Positions 10,660 to 20,049 of a stretch of 64,000 nt of DNA are shown piece by piece (position 1 is the first letter of the stretch; every line of letters starts with the position of its first letter). Source of the stretch: Aedes albopictus (taxonomy: Eukaryota; Arthropoda; Insecta; Diptera; Culicidae); contig NC_085138.1 of the NCBI RefSeq assembly GCF_035046485.1, positions 426,299,265 through 426,363,264 on the forward strand, given 5' to 3'. The translations under genes were made by a program, and so were the position numbers. The notes below the pieces were generated by a model that made no database searches, had not been told where the DNA came from, and saw nothing but the letters and a program-made list of their open reading frames with translations.

Positions 10660-11577
10660 ACCTTTAATTTGCAGGGTTATCTACGCTTATCCTTATGCTT
10701 CATCAATCTTCTACTCCACCTTATACATGTTATGTTGTTATTATCTCCAAGCCCATACTATCATGCAGCCAAGACTATGATCCACTGATAACCATTCTCC
10801 GATTCGTTCTGCACCGCCTGCACCAGACTACCAAATCAATACTTCATTCTTTTTTATCCTTTTTTACCCCGAAAATATCCACATCCAGTCCATCCCGTCC
10901 CATCTGACGATCCGCAAATAGAATATAAACTATCCTCTGGGTCGGGTAAAAATGTTTAATTCTCACTGATTTATTGGTCAAATATGTCGCTGTTTAGTAG
11001 CGAGCAGTCAGTGGGATTTCCCGGTGGACCTGTTGTCCTCCCTGCCTGCTGCTTTCCGGGATTTCCGGGGCTTCTTCACATGTCGTCGCAGGGAAAATTT
11101 GCACATTTGTGTGTACCTACCTCCTCGGTTGCTCGTTCTGGTTGCTCCTATGGCCCGTGGTCGTCGTCGTCAGTGTCGTTTTGGGATGTGTGTGGTAATA
11201 AATATTGGTCTCTCGTCTCTCATCGAGACGACGAGCGAGCGCCGAAAAGCAGGTTATCATCCGGAGGATTCACGACCAACCGTCCTTTCAACCCTATAGT
11301 GCACTGCTTCGCATAGTTATATGATCAGTTTCAGGTATTTTGAATACATATCAGGTTCGTGACTGCATACTCTACCCACTACACCCGCCCTGCTCAAACT
11401 ATGGGTCGCGGCGAACCAGCTTCATAAGCAATACACACGTCGGTAAAGAAGTTTGAGAAAGGCTCCACTAAACCGTTCCCATTGCGCCTAAGCCTTACGT
11501 ATTACTGGTATTACCTAGAGAGCATTGCATTGGGGATGGGCTAGTGCACAACATACCCTTGAGTTTAGCTATGTAGC
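10660..11577. other. Unassigned region
   Basis: I recognise no repeat or gene. The part 10980-11300 is more GC-rich and gives short overlapping frames (10984-11316 and 11024-11299) with no family resemblance. It may be single-copy DNA. Confidence 0.35.
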
Positions 11578-11585
11578 CTTACAGC

Positions 11586-11852
11586 CAGGGATGCCAGATG
11601 ATTTTTTGAAAAATCGGCTACGCGTATCCGTTTAAATCGTAGATTAAAACCCTCAGTCGATCCTCCAGAAGATCTGTATCGCCATTTCCAAAAATCTGAA
11701 TCCCATACAAAATTTGGGTGAAAAATCTGTATCCCATACAAAAATAAAATAGCTCCTCTAGCTCAAAAATCTGTATTTCATATAAAACGAAATCTGTACG
11801 GATGCTCAAAAATCTGTATAATACAGATAAATCTGTATATATGGCATCCCTG
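11586..11852. mobile_element. hAT-like MITE with CAGGGATGCCA ends
   Basis: Inverted ends CAGGGATGCCA/TGGCATCCCTG bound 267 bp. A perfect 8-bp duplication CTTACAGC flanks it at 11578-11585 and 11853-11860. The CAGGG terminus with an 8-bp duplication is the hAT signature. The interior repeats AAATCTGTATCCCATACAAA-type motifs several times and has no coding content. Confidence 0.85.
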
Positions 11853-11860
11853 CTTACAGC

Positions 11861-12080
11861 ATCAAACATCACGACACGCTCTTTTTAAAGGACTCCAAAT
11901 GTTGAGAACTGGTGCATTACCGCCTTAACAACTCTCTTTTTCCTCAGAAGACGGGACAGAGTCGACAGTACCATGCCTATTTCCCACTGCTCAGCAAGTA
12001 TCAAGAACTGACATGTACCACGTGCACCGCGATTTGACCTCCTTGTTTACTTAGTACATTATCAAATTTAAGATAAAACT
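11861..12080. other. Unassigned spacer
   Basis: I see nothing recognisable between the hAT-like MITE and the 3' end of the RTE-like LINE. Confidence 0.3.
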
Positions 12081-12084
12081 GTAT

Positions 12085-12653
12085 CAAAAATATTACTCTA
12101 CAGTACGCGGTTCGTGGTAGTCAATATCGATCTCGGCAGATTTCTTCCACCTGATCCGCGCACCTTGCATGCTGCCCGTTAGGTCTTCTGCTCCATCCGG
12201 ATCTCTGAACACTGGTTTTGCAGGGTTTTTGTCTGGCATTCTCACAACATGCCATCCCCATCGTATCCTTCCAGCTTCTGGATGCTTGGTTCGCCGTAGA
12301 GTGCAGCGAGCCCATTGTTCATCACTCGCCATCACACATCGTTCTTCTGCACACCGTCAAAGACGGTCCTAAGCACCCGACGCTCGAACACCTCGGGGGA
12401 TTGCATAGTTCAAATCTCGTGCCCGTTGAGAATTGCCGCTCTTTTCAGCGTTTGGTGAGGTGTCAAATCGTTTTCGACCGCAGGTTCTTATGGAGCCCAT
12501 GTATTTTTTCCTCCCCTTTTGGGGAAATTAAGCCACTGCAGCCCATAGTAGGCCCGACTTCCACTGATTATGCGCCTTCGTATTCCACGACTAACATTGT
12601 TGTCTGCTGTTAATGAGGATCCAAGGTAGACGAAAGTATCCCCGTCAATCGTA
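12085..12653 (-). pseudogene. RTE-like LINE, 3' part (C-terminal RT domain)
   Basis: Minus-strand frames at 12488-12650 and 12093-12335 encode the motif VYLGSSLTADNNVSRGIRRR and, downstream, a WGWHVVRMPDKNPAK-type segment. These are the thumb/C-terminal parts of the reverse transcriptase of an APE-type LINE, RTE-like by resemblance. Frames are broken. The LINE continues upstream at 20050, because a TA-duplicating MITE (with an I element inside it) separates the two halves at 12654-20047. Confidence 0.7.
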
Positions 12654-13032
12654 CTCGGGTAGAGGTAAATAACAAACCAATAACTAAAGAACAGCATATT
12701 TTGTTATCATGTCTAAATTTGCAATCCTTTAGTTTTTTATGAATAGCTCAGGATGACACATTAATAACAAAACATGCTATCATTGTAAAACATGTAATTG
12801 GCGAGTTATTATTGAATATTATAATAACATAATAATAACGATAGTAATATACTATCAGCCATTATATCAAAACAATAACATAAATTACCATCATATTAAA
12901 ATTTGTTAGTAAGTAAAAAGAAAATCGCGTTAAGTACTGTTCCTTTGAATTCCACTGTTATTTTTCTGACATTCTTTTTGTTATTATTTTGTTATTACAA
13001 TTCAATTCAATTCAATTCAATTCACTTTATTT

Positions 13033-13066
13033 ATGAGATTTTCAGCCGTTGGCTGGTTCATCTCAT
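13033..13066 (-). promoter_or_regulatory. 3'-terminal hairpin of the I-clade element
   Basis: In the RNA sense the sequence forms a two-storey hairpin: outer stem ATGAGAT/ATCTCAT, inner stem CAGCC/GGCTG, AAC loop, with GAAC and AAA as internal unpaired parts. It lies about 10 bp upstream of the short-repeat tail. The truncated I element has the same architecture at 32277-32308 with compensatory changes. A role in recognition by its own reverse transcriptase is inference. Confidence 0.65.
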
Positions 13067-13203
13067 TATAATAATAAAACTAACAATGTATACTATATGA
13101 ATTTAAACCTAATTTACATAGTTGAGCTATTTGAAGAAGAAGTCCGAAAATACTCGATGCTGATTTCCATTAGGATTCGTGAGGCCCTGGTCGTGAGATG
13201 TTG

Positions 13204-16200
13204 TCAAATATCGCTGTACAATGCTGCGTCCTTGAGGAAGCGAATCAGTGATACTTCCCTATCCGGATCATTTCTCAGGGCATCGTGGATGGATCCGATG
13301 TCGTAATGATTGCGAAGGTCTTCAAATTTTGGACAGACACAAATAACATGTTCAACAGAGTTCCTTAGTCCGCAGAAATCACAGTGCTTATGGAAATTTG
13401 AACCACTGGTCATATTGTGAGAAATTCTCGTATGCCCAGTTCGAAGGCGTGAAAGCACCCGTTGGTCCTTCATGTTCTTTGTATCGATCCATTTATCGAC
13501 GTCTGCTTTAATTTTACGTATGAAGACGTCTCTTCTGCTATGCCACTCTTGTGACCAGGCGTAGCGAACCGTATTATTTATCCATTTTTTCACATCTGCT
13601 CCCGGGATTTCCTTGGTGAAGTGTCGTCTTTTGGACCTACCCAGTGAGGCAAATTTGTCTGCCGCCTCGTTTCCGGGAATGCCGCAATGGGCAGGGACCC
13701 AAACGAAGGTGGTGCTGTTGCTGTGGTCCAAGATAGCTTGAATGGCTTGAATCCAAGGGTGTCGGGAAGAAGGTGAACTTAGGGCAAGTATAGCACTCGC
13801 GGAGTCTGTAAGGATTACGATAGGAGTTTCGGAGGGATGTGAGGTGGCAACAAATAGAGCTACAGCCTCTGCGGAAAAAATAGAGTAGATTTGTGGAAGG
13901 CTATGATGAATTTGGACATCTTGTCCGGCAATTCCGATTCCGACAGACTCGTGAGTTTTAGATCCGTCAGAATATCGCTGTGTGTGATATCGGTACTTGG
14001 TAGCTAGAAGCTGAGCGACGTGTGTTCGTAGTGCTGCAGAGTTGTCACCGGCCTTGAACTGTCTTTTTATGGAAAAGTCCAAATTTGGGGGAGAAGATCG
14101 CCAACTTCTCGCTCCAGTCCAGTGGACCTCAGCAACTGGTGGGAGACTCTGGTTGGCTACCGATCTTAAGAGTCTGTTAGCCTCTTCGAGGATGAAGACC
14201 CTTGTGCGGCAATTGCGAGTGTTTTCCAGAAAACCAACAGCTTTTCTACTAACAGCAGCAGCTAACTTGTAAAAGAAGGGAAGAGAACCGACTTCTATGC
14301 AGGCTGCATCCGCTGGAGTGGAGGGTAGTAGGCCAGACACTATCCTGATGGCGTTATTGTAGACAGGAGCTAGCGTGTTAGTTAACGTTTCGGAAGATCT
14401 ACATGTCAGTTCTGTCCCATAAAAAAGTTTGCTCTCTACAATTGCGCTAGAGATTCTGAGCCGAATGTTGCGATTGTTGCTCGCATGCTGTTTTGAGAGA
14501 GTCTTAAGCAGGTTCAACCTGGTTCTGCAATCCTTTTTGACTTCCTTACAGTGATCAATGAATGTTAGTCGGCGGTCGATACGAACTCCAAGAATGCGCA
14601 CAGTTTTTCTAAATGGAATTTCAATACCGTGGATGGTGACCGCTTTGCGCGGTGGGCGGTGATTTGTTAGACAGATGTGTGTTCGGGCGCTTTTTTCAGC
14701 TGACAAATGGAAGCCAGCCAAGTCAGCCCATTTGGAAACTGCGGTTACCGCTGCTTGAAGCTTCCTCCTTAGAGCAACAGGATGTTTCCCAACGGCTACA
14801 AGGACTACGTCATCTGCATACACAAAGATGTAAATGTCTTTTGGCAACGATTCGAAAATACCATTCATTGCTACCAAAAATAACGTGACAGCAATTACTG
14901 ATCCTTGTGGGACTCCGGTCTCTTCTTTGGTTATTGCTGAACGATGGTTCCCGATAAGTACTTCAAATGAACGATTGGAGACAAAATTTTTAATGAAGTG
15001 GAGTACACTGCCACAAAGACCCCATTCCGCCAGTTTTTGGATGATAGCAGGTGTCCAGGCCCGATTGTATGCCTTTGCGAGGTCTAGTGTAGCAAGTTCT
15101 ACGTGACTGTTATTTCTCAAGGCATCATCCAGCACTTGGCCTAGAGTGGCGAAATATGTACCCGTTCCATGGCCGGGCCTGAAGGCGTGCTGTCGGTGGT
15201 CTAAAAAGTTTCCTTCGTTGAGATACTGTATCAAGCGGCGATTCACCATTCTTTCTAGGACCTTCGAAATACAGCATGTTAGCGATATTGGCCGGAAGCT
15301 GTCTGGTTCATTGGCAGGCCCTTTAGATTTTGGTATGGGAATAACCAGACTATGTCTCCATTCAGAAGGAAGAGTATTATTTATCCACTCCTTGTTCAAA
15401 AGTTTGAGAAGATAACGTTTACCCATCTCCGGAAGATTTTGCAACATTGCGTAGCCAATATCATCTGGGCCCGAGGATTTACCCTTTCCTTGCTGAAGTG
15501 CAAAGTTCAGTTCTGAGAGGGAGAAAGGAATGTTGATTACGTGATTATTGTCTGGTGGGATTTGAATGTTGTTGATCGAAGTGGGTAGCACATTATTGGC
15601 TCTGATGAAAGTACGGTCGTATTTATCAATAGCGGAGAGATTTGCAAAATAGTCGGCGAGGACATTCGCTACTGTTTCGGGGTCACGCGTGTAGGTTCCT
15701 TGATGCTTGATGACCTGACCCGTAAACCTTCTTTTGCCGTTCAGGGCGTTCACTTTTTTCCATAATTCGGCTGGCGTTTGTTGCTCATTGATGCTGTCCA
15801 AAAAGTCAGACCAACTCTGATATTTGGCATCCCTGATAGCTTGCCGACAAGTGTTCCTCGCTTGTCGGTACATGGTTAGAGCATCCTCCTTTTTCGGATG
15901 GTCGTGAGGTAGCCGCTTGTACCGTCGTAGAGCTTTCCTTCTAGCTTTAACAATTTTTTTAATTTCTGGCGACCACCACGGAAGAGCCTTACGACCGGGG
16001 CTAGAGCTGGTTTTTGGGATGGTCTCTGTGGCAACTTTATGTATTGAATCCATTAGGGAAGAGATGTTGGATGGTTCGGATTTGTCTAGAATGTCATCTA
16101 TACGGTTTTGGTAAGTCTCCCAGTCTGCTAGCTGGTAGACCCAGCGGGGTCGACGGGATGTTTTCGGTGGCTGGTCGTTAGTAAGGATGGTTATAGGGAT

Positions 16201-18009
16201 GTGGTCGCTACCCAAGGGATCGTTGCCTGAAGCCCAGAAGAATCGGTTTGCGATGGAAGAGCTAATCATGGAAATATCGACAGCAGATTCTCTTCTGCCA
16301 CTAATGTATGTTATGGATCCGTCGTTGAGAATAACAGAATCTGTTGCTTCGGCTGCTTCTACCAAGATTGTTCCGCGTAAATTTGCGGAAGGACTACCCC
16401 AGGCTGGGTGGTGGCCGTTACAGTCTCCGAGGAAGATCCTTGGTTCAGGGATTTGTTTCCAAATTTCTTCAAGCTGCTCGGTCAGATTAACAATATTTCC
16501 GCAGGGAAGGTAAAAGGAAATAATGGAAATAGGGAATGGATAATCTATGCGAATTGCAATTACTGGAAGGGAGGTATTCAGTTGTATTTGCTGGAATGGA
16601 ATGTCGGCTAATATCCCGATGGCCACCGAGTGGTAAATGTTCTGATTGGTTTTCAGCGTCCATTTATACGCACCAGACAACGACTTACCCATTCCCGTTG
16701 AATTTGCTCGGTGAACTTCCTGTAAAGCTATCACCGTAGGTCTTATGTCTCTCACTAACATCCCCAGGTCCTCCAAGTTGTTGTAGAACCCGTTTATGTT
16801 CCATTGAAGAGCAAAAGCGGTTCCTGTCTTACCGTCTTGTGGGGAAGAGTCACGCATCGACCCTCCAACCGATGACGGCAGATCGGCATTTCGTCCTGCC
16901 CTGGCCTTGTATCCCGCGTGGTCCTGAGGGGGAGAGCTCGGCTTCCCTCGCATCGACCCTCTATCCGAAGACGGCAGATCAGCATTTCCACCTGCCCTGG
17001 CCTTGTATCCCGCGTAGTCCTGAGGGGGAGAGCTCGGTTTCCCTCGCATCGACCCTCTATCCGAAGACGGCAGATCAGCATTTCCACCTGCCCTGGCCTT
17101 GTATCCCGCGTAGTCCTGAGGGGGAGAGCTCGGTTTCCCTCGCATCGACCCTCTATCCAAAGATGACAGATCACCATTTCGTCCTGCCCTGTCCTTGTAT
17201 CCCGCGTAGTCCTGAGGGGGAGAGCTCGGCTTCCCTCGCATCGACCCTCTATCCGAAGACGGCAGATCAGCATTTCCACCTGCCCTGGCCTTGTATCCCG
17301 CGTAGTCCTGAGGGGGAGAGCTCGGTTTCCCTCGCATCGACCCTCTATCCGAAGACGGCAGATCAGCATTTCCACCTGCCCTGGCCTTGTATCCCGCGTA
17401 GTCCTGAGGGGGAGAGCTCGGTTTCCCTCGCATCGACCCTCTATCCAAAGATGACAGATCACCATTTCGTCCTGCCCTGTCCTTGTATCCCGCGTAGTCC
17501 TGAGGGGGAGAGCTCGGCTTCCCTCGCATCGACCCTCTATCCGAAGACGGCAGATCAGCATTTCCACCTGCCCTGGCCTTGTATCCAGCGTAGTCCTGAG
17601 GAGGAGAACTCGGTTTTCCTCGCATCAACCCTCTATCAGTGAACGATGAGTAAGTACTCCGATTTCCCCTGAATTCGTAGCACCAAGTTGGCCAAGAAGA
17701 GCTTGCTTGTGGGACGGGAATCCCTCTATTGCGAGCTTGAAATTCGTCATACAAGGATGCGTTATGCCTTGTTTCTACTGGAATTGAAGAAGTCTTTCGA
17801 TGGGTACAAATCACAGTTGTAGGAAGTTCATCAGAGCTGGTATCGGAAGCACGTTCTAGTTGTATGTGCGCTAATCGACTGTGCTGACTCGAGGTTCTGT
17901 CTTGTTCGTGTTGTTGAGGTTGAGTGTGGGAGCAAGTAGTGCTGTTAGTTGTTTTCTTCCCAGCCGTATTGTATTCTAAAGCATTCTCCTTCGAATAAGG
18001 TGGATCGAA
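13204..18009 (-). CDS. I-clade ORF2: endonuclease, reverse transcriptase, RNase H
   Basis: A frame of about 1,600 codons with domains in order. Residues 127-386 are eight 32-residue tandem repeats. The APE-type endonuclease spans about 400-610 (WN at 404, QE at 431, GDCNGHH at 529, SDH at 602). The reverse transcriptase spans about 880-1080 (FRPISL near 906, GVPQGS near 1033, FVYADD ending at 1068). RNase H spans about 1347-1455 (catalytic candidates D1349, E1382, D1403, D1452; WVPAHCGIPGNEAAD). A terminal CX2CX7HX2C finger is near 1544. It nicks target DNA, copies the element RNA at the nick and degrades the template. No ATG occurs before codon 130; the frame opens just after a TAA, about 60 bp past the ORF1 stop and in a different frame, so coupled reinitiation or a non-AUG start is likely. 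All recognised catalytic residues are present. Confidence 0.9.
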   Translation of the reverse strand, partial: FDPPYSKENALEYNTAGKKTTNSTTCSHTQPQQHEQDRTSSQHSRLAHIQLERASDTSSDELPTTVICTHRKTSSIPVETRHNASLYDEFQARNRGIPVPQASSSWPTWCYEFRGNRSTYSSFTDRGLMRGKPSSPPQDYAGYKARAGGNADLPSSDRGSMRGKPSSPPQDYAGYKDRAGRNGDLSSLDRGSMRGKPSSPPQDYAGYKARAGGNADLPSSDRGSMRGKPSSPPQDYAGYKARAGGNADLPSSDRGSMRGKPSSPPQDYAGYKDRAGRNGDLSSLDRGSMRGKPSSPPQDYAGYKARAGGNADLPSSDRGSMRGKPSSPPQDYAGYKARAGGNADLPSSDRGSMRGKPSSPPQDHAGYKARAGRNADLPSSVGGSMRDSSPQDGKTGTAFALQWNINGFYNNLEDLGMLVRDIRPTVIALQEVHRANSTGMGKSLSGAYKWTLKTNQNIYHSVAIGILADIPFQQIQLNTSLPVIAIRIDYPFPISIISFYLPCGNIVNLTEQLEEIWKQIPEPRIFLGDCNGHHPAWGSPSANLRGTILVEAAEATDSVILNDGSITYISGRRESAVDISMISSSIANRFFWASGNDPLGSDHIPITILTNDQPPKTSRRPRWVYQLADWETYQNRIDDILDKSEPSNISSLMDSIHKVATETIPKTSSSPGRKALPWWSPEIKKIVKARRKALRRYKRLPHDHPKKEDALTMYRQARNTCRQAIRDAKYQSWSDFLDSINEQQTPAELWKKVNALNGKRRFTGQVIKHQGTYTRDPETVANVLADYFANLSAIDKYDRTFIRANNVLPTSINNIQIPPDNNHVINIPFSLSELNFALQQGKGKSSGPDDIGYAMLQNLPEMGKRYLLKLLNKEWINNTLPSEWRHSLVIPIPKSKGPANEPDSFRPISLTCCISKVLERMVNRRLIQYLNEGNFLDHRQHAFRPGHGTGTYFATLGQVLDDALRNNSHVELATLDLAKAYNRAWTPAIIQKLAEWGLCGSVLHFIKNFVSNRSFEVLIGNHRSAITKEETGVPQGSVIAVTLFLVAMNGIFESLPKDIYIFVYADDVVLVAVGKHPVALRRKLQAAVTAVSKWADLAGFHLSAEKSARTHICLTNHRPPRKAVTIHGIEIPFRKTVRILGVRIDRRLTFIDHCKEVKKDCRTRLNLLKTLSKQHASNNRNIRLRISSAIVESKLFYGTELTCRSSETLTNTLAPVYNNAIRIVSGLLPSTPADAACIEVGSLPFFYKLAAAVSRKAVGFLENTRNCRTRVFILEEANRLLRSVANQSLPPVAEVHWTGARSWRSSPPNLDFSIKRQFKAGDNSAALRTHVAQLLATKYRYHTQRYSDGSKTHESVGIGIAGQDVQIHHSLPQIYSIFSAEAVALFVATSHPSETPIVILTDSASAILALSSPSSRHPWIQAIQAILDHSNSTTFVWVPAHCGIPGNEAADKFASLGRSKRRHFTKEIPGADVKKWINNTVRYAWSQEWHSRRDVFIRKIKADVDKWIDTKNMKDQRVLSRLRTGHTRISHNMTSGSNFHKHCDFCGLRNSVEHVICVCPKFEDLRNHYDIGSIHDALRNDPDREVSLIRFLKDAALYSDI
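16857..17625 (-). repeat. 96-bp tandem repeat, 8 copies, within ORF2
   Basis: Copies are spaced exactly 96 bp apart (CCCTCGCATC at 16945, 17041, 17137, 17233, 17329, 17425, 17521 and a variant at 17617). Each adds 32 residues with core SMRGKPSSPPQDYAGYK. Two variants alternate in the order A B A A B A A C, so B units at about 17155 and 17443 are 288 bp apart, a three-unit higher-order repeat. Because 96 is divisible by three, all frames on both strands stay open, creating spurious ORFs at 16794-17567 and 16839-17642. Confidence 0.95.
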
Positions 18010-18073
18010 CACAGATTAATTAGATCTAGAATTTCTGTGGGCAGTTTACAGGCTGGGAAAACTGGACTGTTAC

Positions 18074-19606
18074 TTATGCTTTTGGAATTCCGTCGATTAT
18101 TATTTCGTCATTCGACGAAATATCATAGTCGACTTCAATTACTTCTTGGAATATTTGCATGTTATCGTCACTGTCGGTTTCCGAGTTACGCGAGGTTTCA
18201 TCATTCTTTTGACGTTTGGTTTTCGGGCTGTCCTGTGTGGGTATCTTCTTCTTGATTCCGGAGTTTGTTGGGGTATTGAGTTCTGCAGTATCTGGATTCG
18301 AGTTGGCTGGTTTCTTCTTACAACCGCCATTCGACGTACGCGTCTCTTTCTTATCGAATTTTGGTACGATTTCTGCCTTCGTTTTGGGTGTTGTGGTAGG
18401 GGAAGCTGTGTTGACTATTCCTGGGGTGTAGACCTTGCGGAGTGTAGCGATTTCTTTATTTTTCTTTGTTAAGTCCTGCTCCAGATCTTTGACCTTACGG
18501 AGAAGGTCTTGGATTGTTCCATATTCCTTCACTGTAGATAACCTTTCTTGTGGTTCTAGACGTAGGAGTGATTCAAGTTGTTCGATCCTGGCGTCGCGTT
18601 TTTTTATTTCTAGGTCCCTGGCTTCAATTTGCTGGATTAGAGCGTCAATCTTGCTGTCTTTGCTGGTCATATCCTGCTGGAGTCTGTCTAGCTTTGTGGC
18701 CAGATCTTCGATTTTTTTCTCCTGATCTCCTTTTGCGACGGAGGCGTACGTGTTCCCTTTTCTCTGTTCGAATGTCCGCTTGGCCGCTGGATAGGAAATT
18801 CCCAAATCAACGCGTAGTCGTTGAATGTCTTCTTCGACTTTGTATTCTGGGCATTTTCTTGAGCTCAGAGAGTGTTGAGAGGATTGGCAGCGACTACAAA
18901 ATACAGCTTCATTGCATGGGGTCTCACGATCACTGTGGTGATTTCCAGAACAGTTACCACAAACAGGTGTTTGTTGCTGACAGCGTGCCTTTGTGTGCCC
19001 GAATTTGTAGCATCCGAAGCACAACATTGGGGAGGGATAATAGGGCCGTGTACGACATCTCAACCAACCCACCTCAATGTGATTCGGTGCCACCGTGCCG
19101 CTGATGGTCAAGATGACCGTTGCAGTGTTCACTCTTTCTCTGCCGTCCAAGCGAGTGATTCGGCGAAGGTCGACGACTCCTTGGTCCAGGAGCTCGTCTT
19201 TGAGCTCATCATCCGTGTAGCCGACTGTTTCTTGGCAGCTTATAACGACCTTGGTTTTATTGAGCGTGGGGTGCTCAGCAATTTTGATTGCAGTTCCATC
19301 CGCTAGCTGATTCATTTGCTTCAATCGTTCCACCAAGCGATTGTTACGCAATTTCAGCACGTAGGTAGTTCCCTTTGCTTCGGGGAAAGCCCCGTCGATG
19401 GGAACGCCCAGGTAGGCTTCTACCGATTTCCTAAGTAGGAACGGCGCCTTCGGTAGCGAACCTGTTGCAGCCTCCATCCTTAGTACGACCAGGTTACCAC
19501 TATTCCCTTCAGGGTCGCCCCACTCAGGGAAAGTGCGGCCCGTGAATTGACCTCCCAGCATGTTTAACGGTCCCGGGCCCCCGCAGGGGCCGGGATTACT
19601 TCCCAT
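18074..19606 (-). CDS. I-clade ORF1: gag-like zinc-knuckle protein
   Basis: A 510-residue protein starting at the ATG at 19606. Residues 35-190 are a conserved N-terminal region with an RRM-like feel. Three zinc knuckles follow at about 196-209 (CFGCYKFGHTKARC), 216-231 and 237-252. Residues 290-395 form a predicted coiled coil with heptad-like Leu/Ile spacing, followed by a Lys/Thr/Ser-rich basic tail with a KTKRQK-type nuclear signal and an acidic C-terminus. Such proteins bind the element RNA and form the ribonucleoprotein particle. The stop lies about 60 bp upstream of the ORF2 frame. The frame is uninterrupted. Confidence 0.85.
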   Translation of the reverse strand: MGSNPGPCGGPGPLNMLGGQFTGRTFPEWGDPEGNSGNLVVLRMEAATGSLPKAPFLLRKSVEAYLGVPIDGAFPEAKGTTYVLKLRNNRLVERLKQMNQLADGTAIKIAEHPTLNKTKVVISCQETVGYTDDELKDELLDQGVVDLRRITRLDGRERVNTATVILTISGTVAPNHIEVGWLRCRTRPYYPSPMLCFGCYKFGHTKARCQQQTPVCGNCSGNHHSDRETPCNEAVFCSRCQSSQHSLSSRKCPEYKVEEDIQRLRVDLGISYPAAKRTFEQRKGNTYASVAKGDQEKKIEDLATKLDRLQQDMTSKDSKIDALIQQIEARDLEIKKRDARIEQLESLLRLEPQERLSTVKEYGTIQDLLRKVKDLEQDLTKKNKEIATLRKVYTPGIVNTASPTTTPKTKAEIVPKFDKKETRTSNGGCKKKPANSNPDTAELNTPTNSGIKKKIPTQDSPKTKRQKNDETSRNSETDSDDNMQIFQEVIEVDYDISSNDEIIIDGIPKA

Positions 19607-19876
19607 GTCTTTTCGACTTCCTTTCGTCGCGTGCCAAATTTATTCGCGTTAATTCCCCTCTACTATCGAAAACTCCACCGTCCGTGTTGGCGCTACCGGG
19701 CTGTATCTATCTATATAACAGCGCTTCTTTGTTAAGCAGAGGTAGATTTTATTGATGCGGGCACTATAACAATAGGTTCACTGAGTTGTTTATCACTTTG
19801 AATGCAGTGTGCAGACTATCGTTCTGCGAGAAATAAAGAAACACGACTGTTCGTCACGAGACCAACTGTCGAACTG
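19607..19876 (-). promoter_or_regulatory. 5' UTR / internal promoter region of the I-clade element
   Basis: About 270 bp lie between the element start (CAGTTCGACAG at 19876) and the ORF1 ATG at 19606. I-type elements use a downstream internal pol II promoter starting at the first base; the CAGT start here fits that. No TATA box is needed or seen at the border. The promoter role is inferred from the family. Confidence 0.5.
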
Positions 19877-20049
19877 TGTTATTACAATGGCAAAATCAGA
19901 TATTCTTTAGTTGTTATGCCATAGAAAAGTTATTATTTATGTTATTTTAACTCTTATTTCAAACAAACTTATGGAAAGTTTTGTCATTCAAAAATTCTAT
20001 TTTAATGGTAAAATTTGCCCTTCTTTTGATATTTCGCTCTACCCGGGTA

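Larger units (their letters stand above)
13002..19876 (-). mobile_element. Full-length I-clade non-LTR retrotransposon
   Basis: A perfect 12-bp duplication TGTTATTACAAT flanks it at 12990-13001 and 19877-19888. On the minus strand it begins CAGTTCGACAG at 19876, encodes ORF1 (18074-19606) and ORF2 (13204-18009), and ends in a (CAATT/AATTG)n tail at about 13002-13024. Length is about 6.9 kb. ORF order, three zinc knuckles in ORF1, an APE endonuclease, RT and RNase H in ORF2, and a short-repeat tail are the known layout of the I clade, represented in Aedes by MosquI-type elements. Both frames are open, so it may be or recently was active. Confidence 0.9.
12654..20047. mobile_element. TA-duplicating MITE split by the I-clade element, copy 1
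   Basis: The left end CTCGGGTAGAGGTAAATA begins at 12654 and the right end, inverted, CCCGGGTAGAGCGAAATA, stops at 20047, with TA flanking on both sides (12652-12653 and 20048-20049). Excluding the I element, the MITE is about 507 bp of AT-rich sequence full of TTGTTATTA-type motifs. A second family member is at 24316-25492. It interrupts the reading frame of the RTE-like LINE. Confidence 0.75.

Noticed and set aside
10984..11316. 110-codon ORF in a GC-richer stretch
   Set aside because: A second overlapping frame is equally open and neither resembles a known protein.
16857..17625. CRISPR-like array
   Set aside because: The repeat units are directly adjacent with no unique spacers and encode protein in frame; the setting is eukaryotic.
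16794..17642. Long opposing ORFs of 257 and 267 codons over the I-element ORF2
   Set aside because: They are by-products of the 96-bp repeat, whose length is divisible by three so that several frames stay open; they have no known domain and no independent context.
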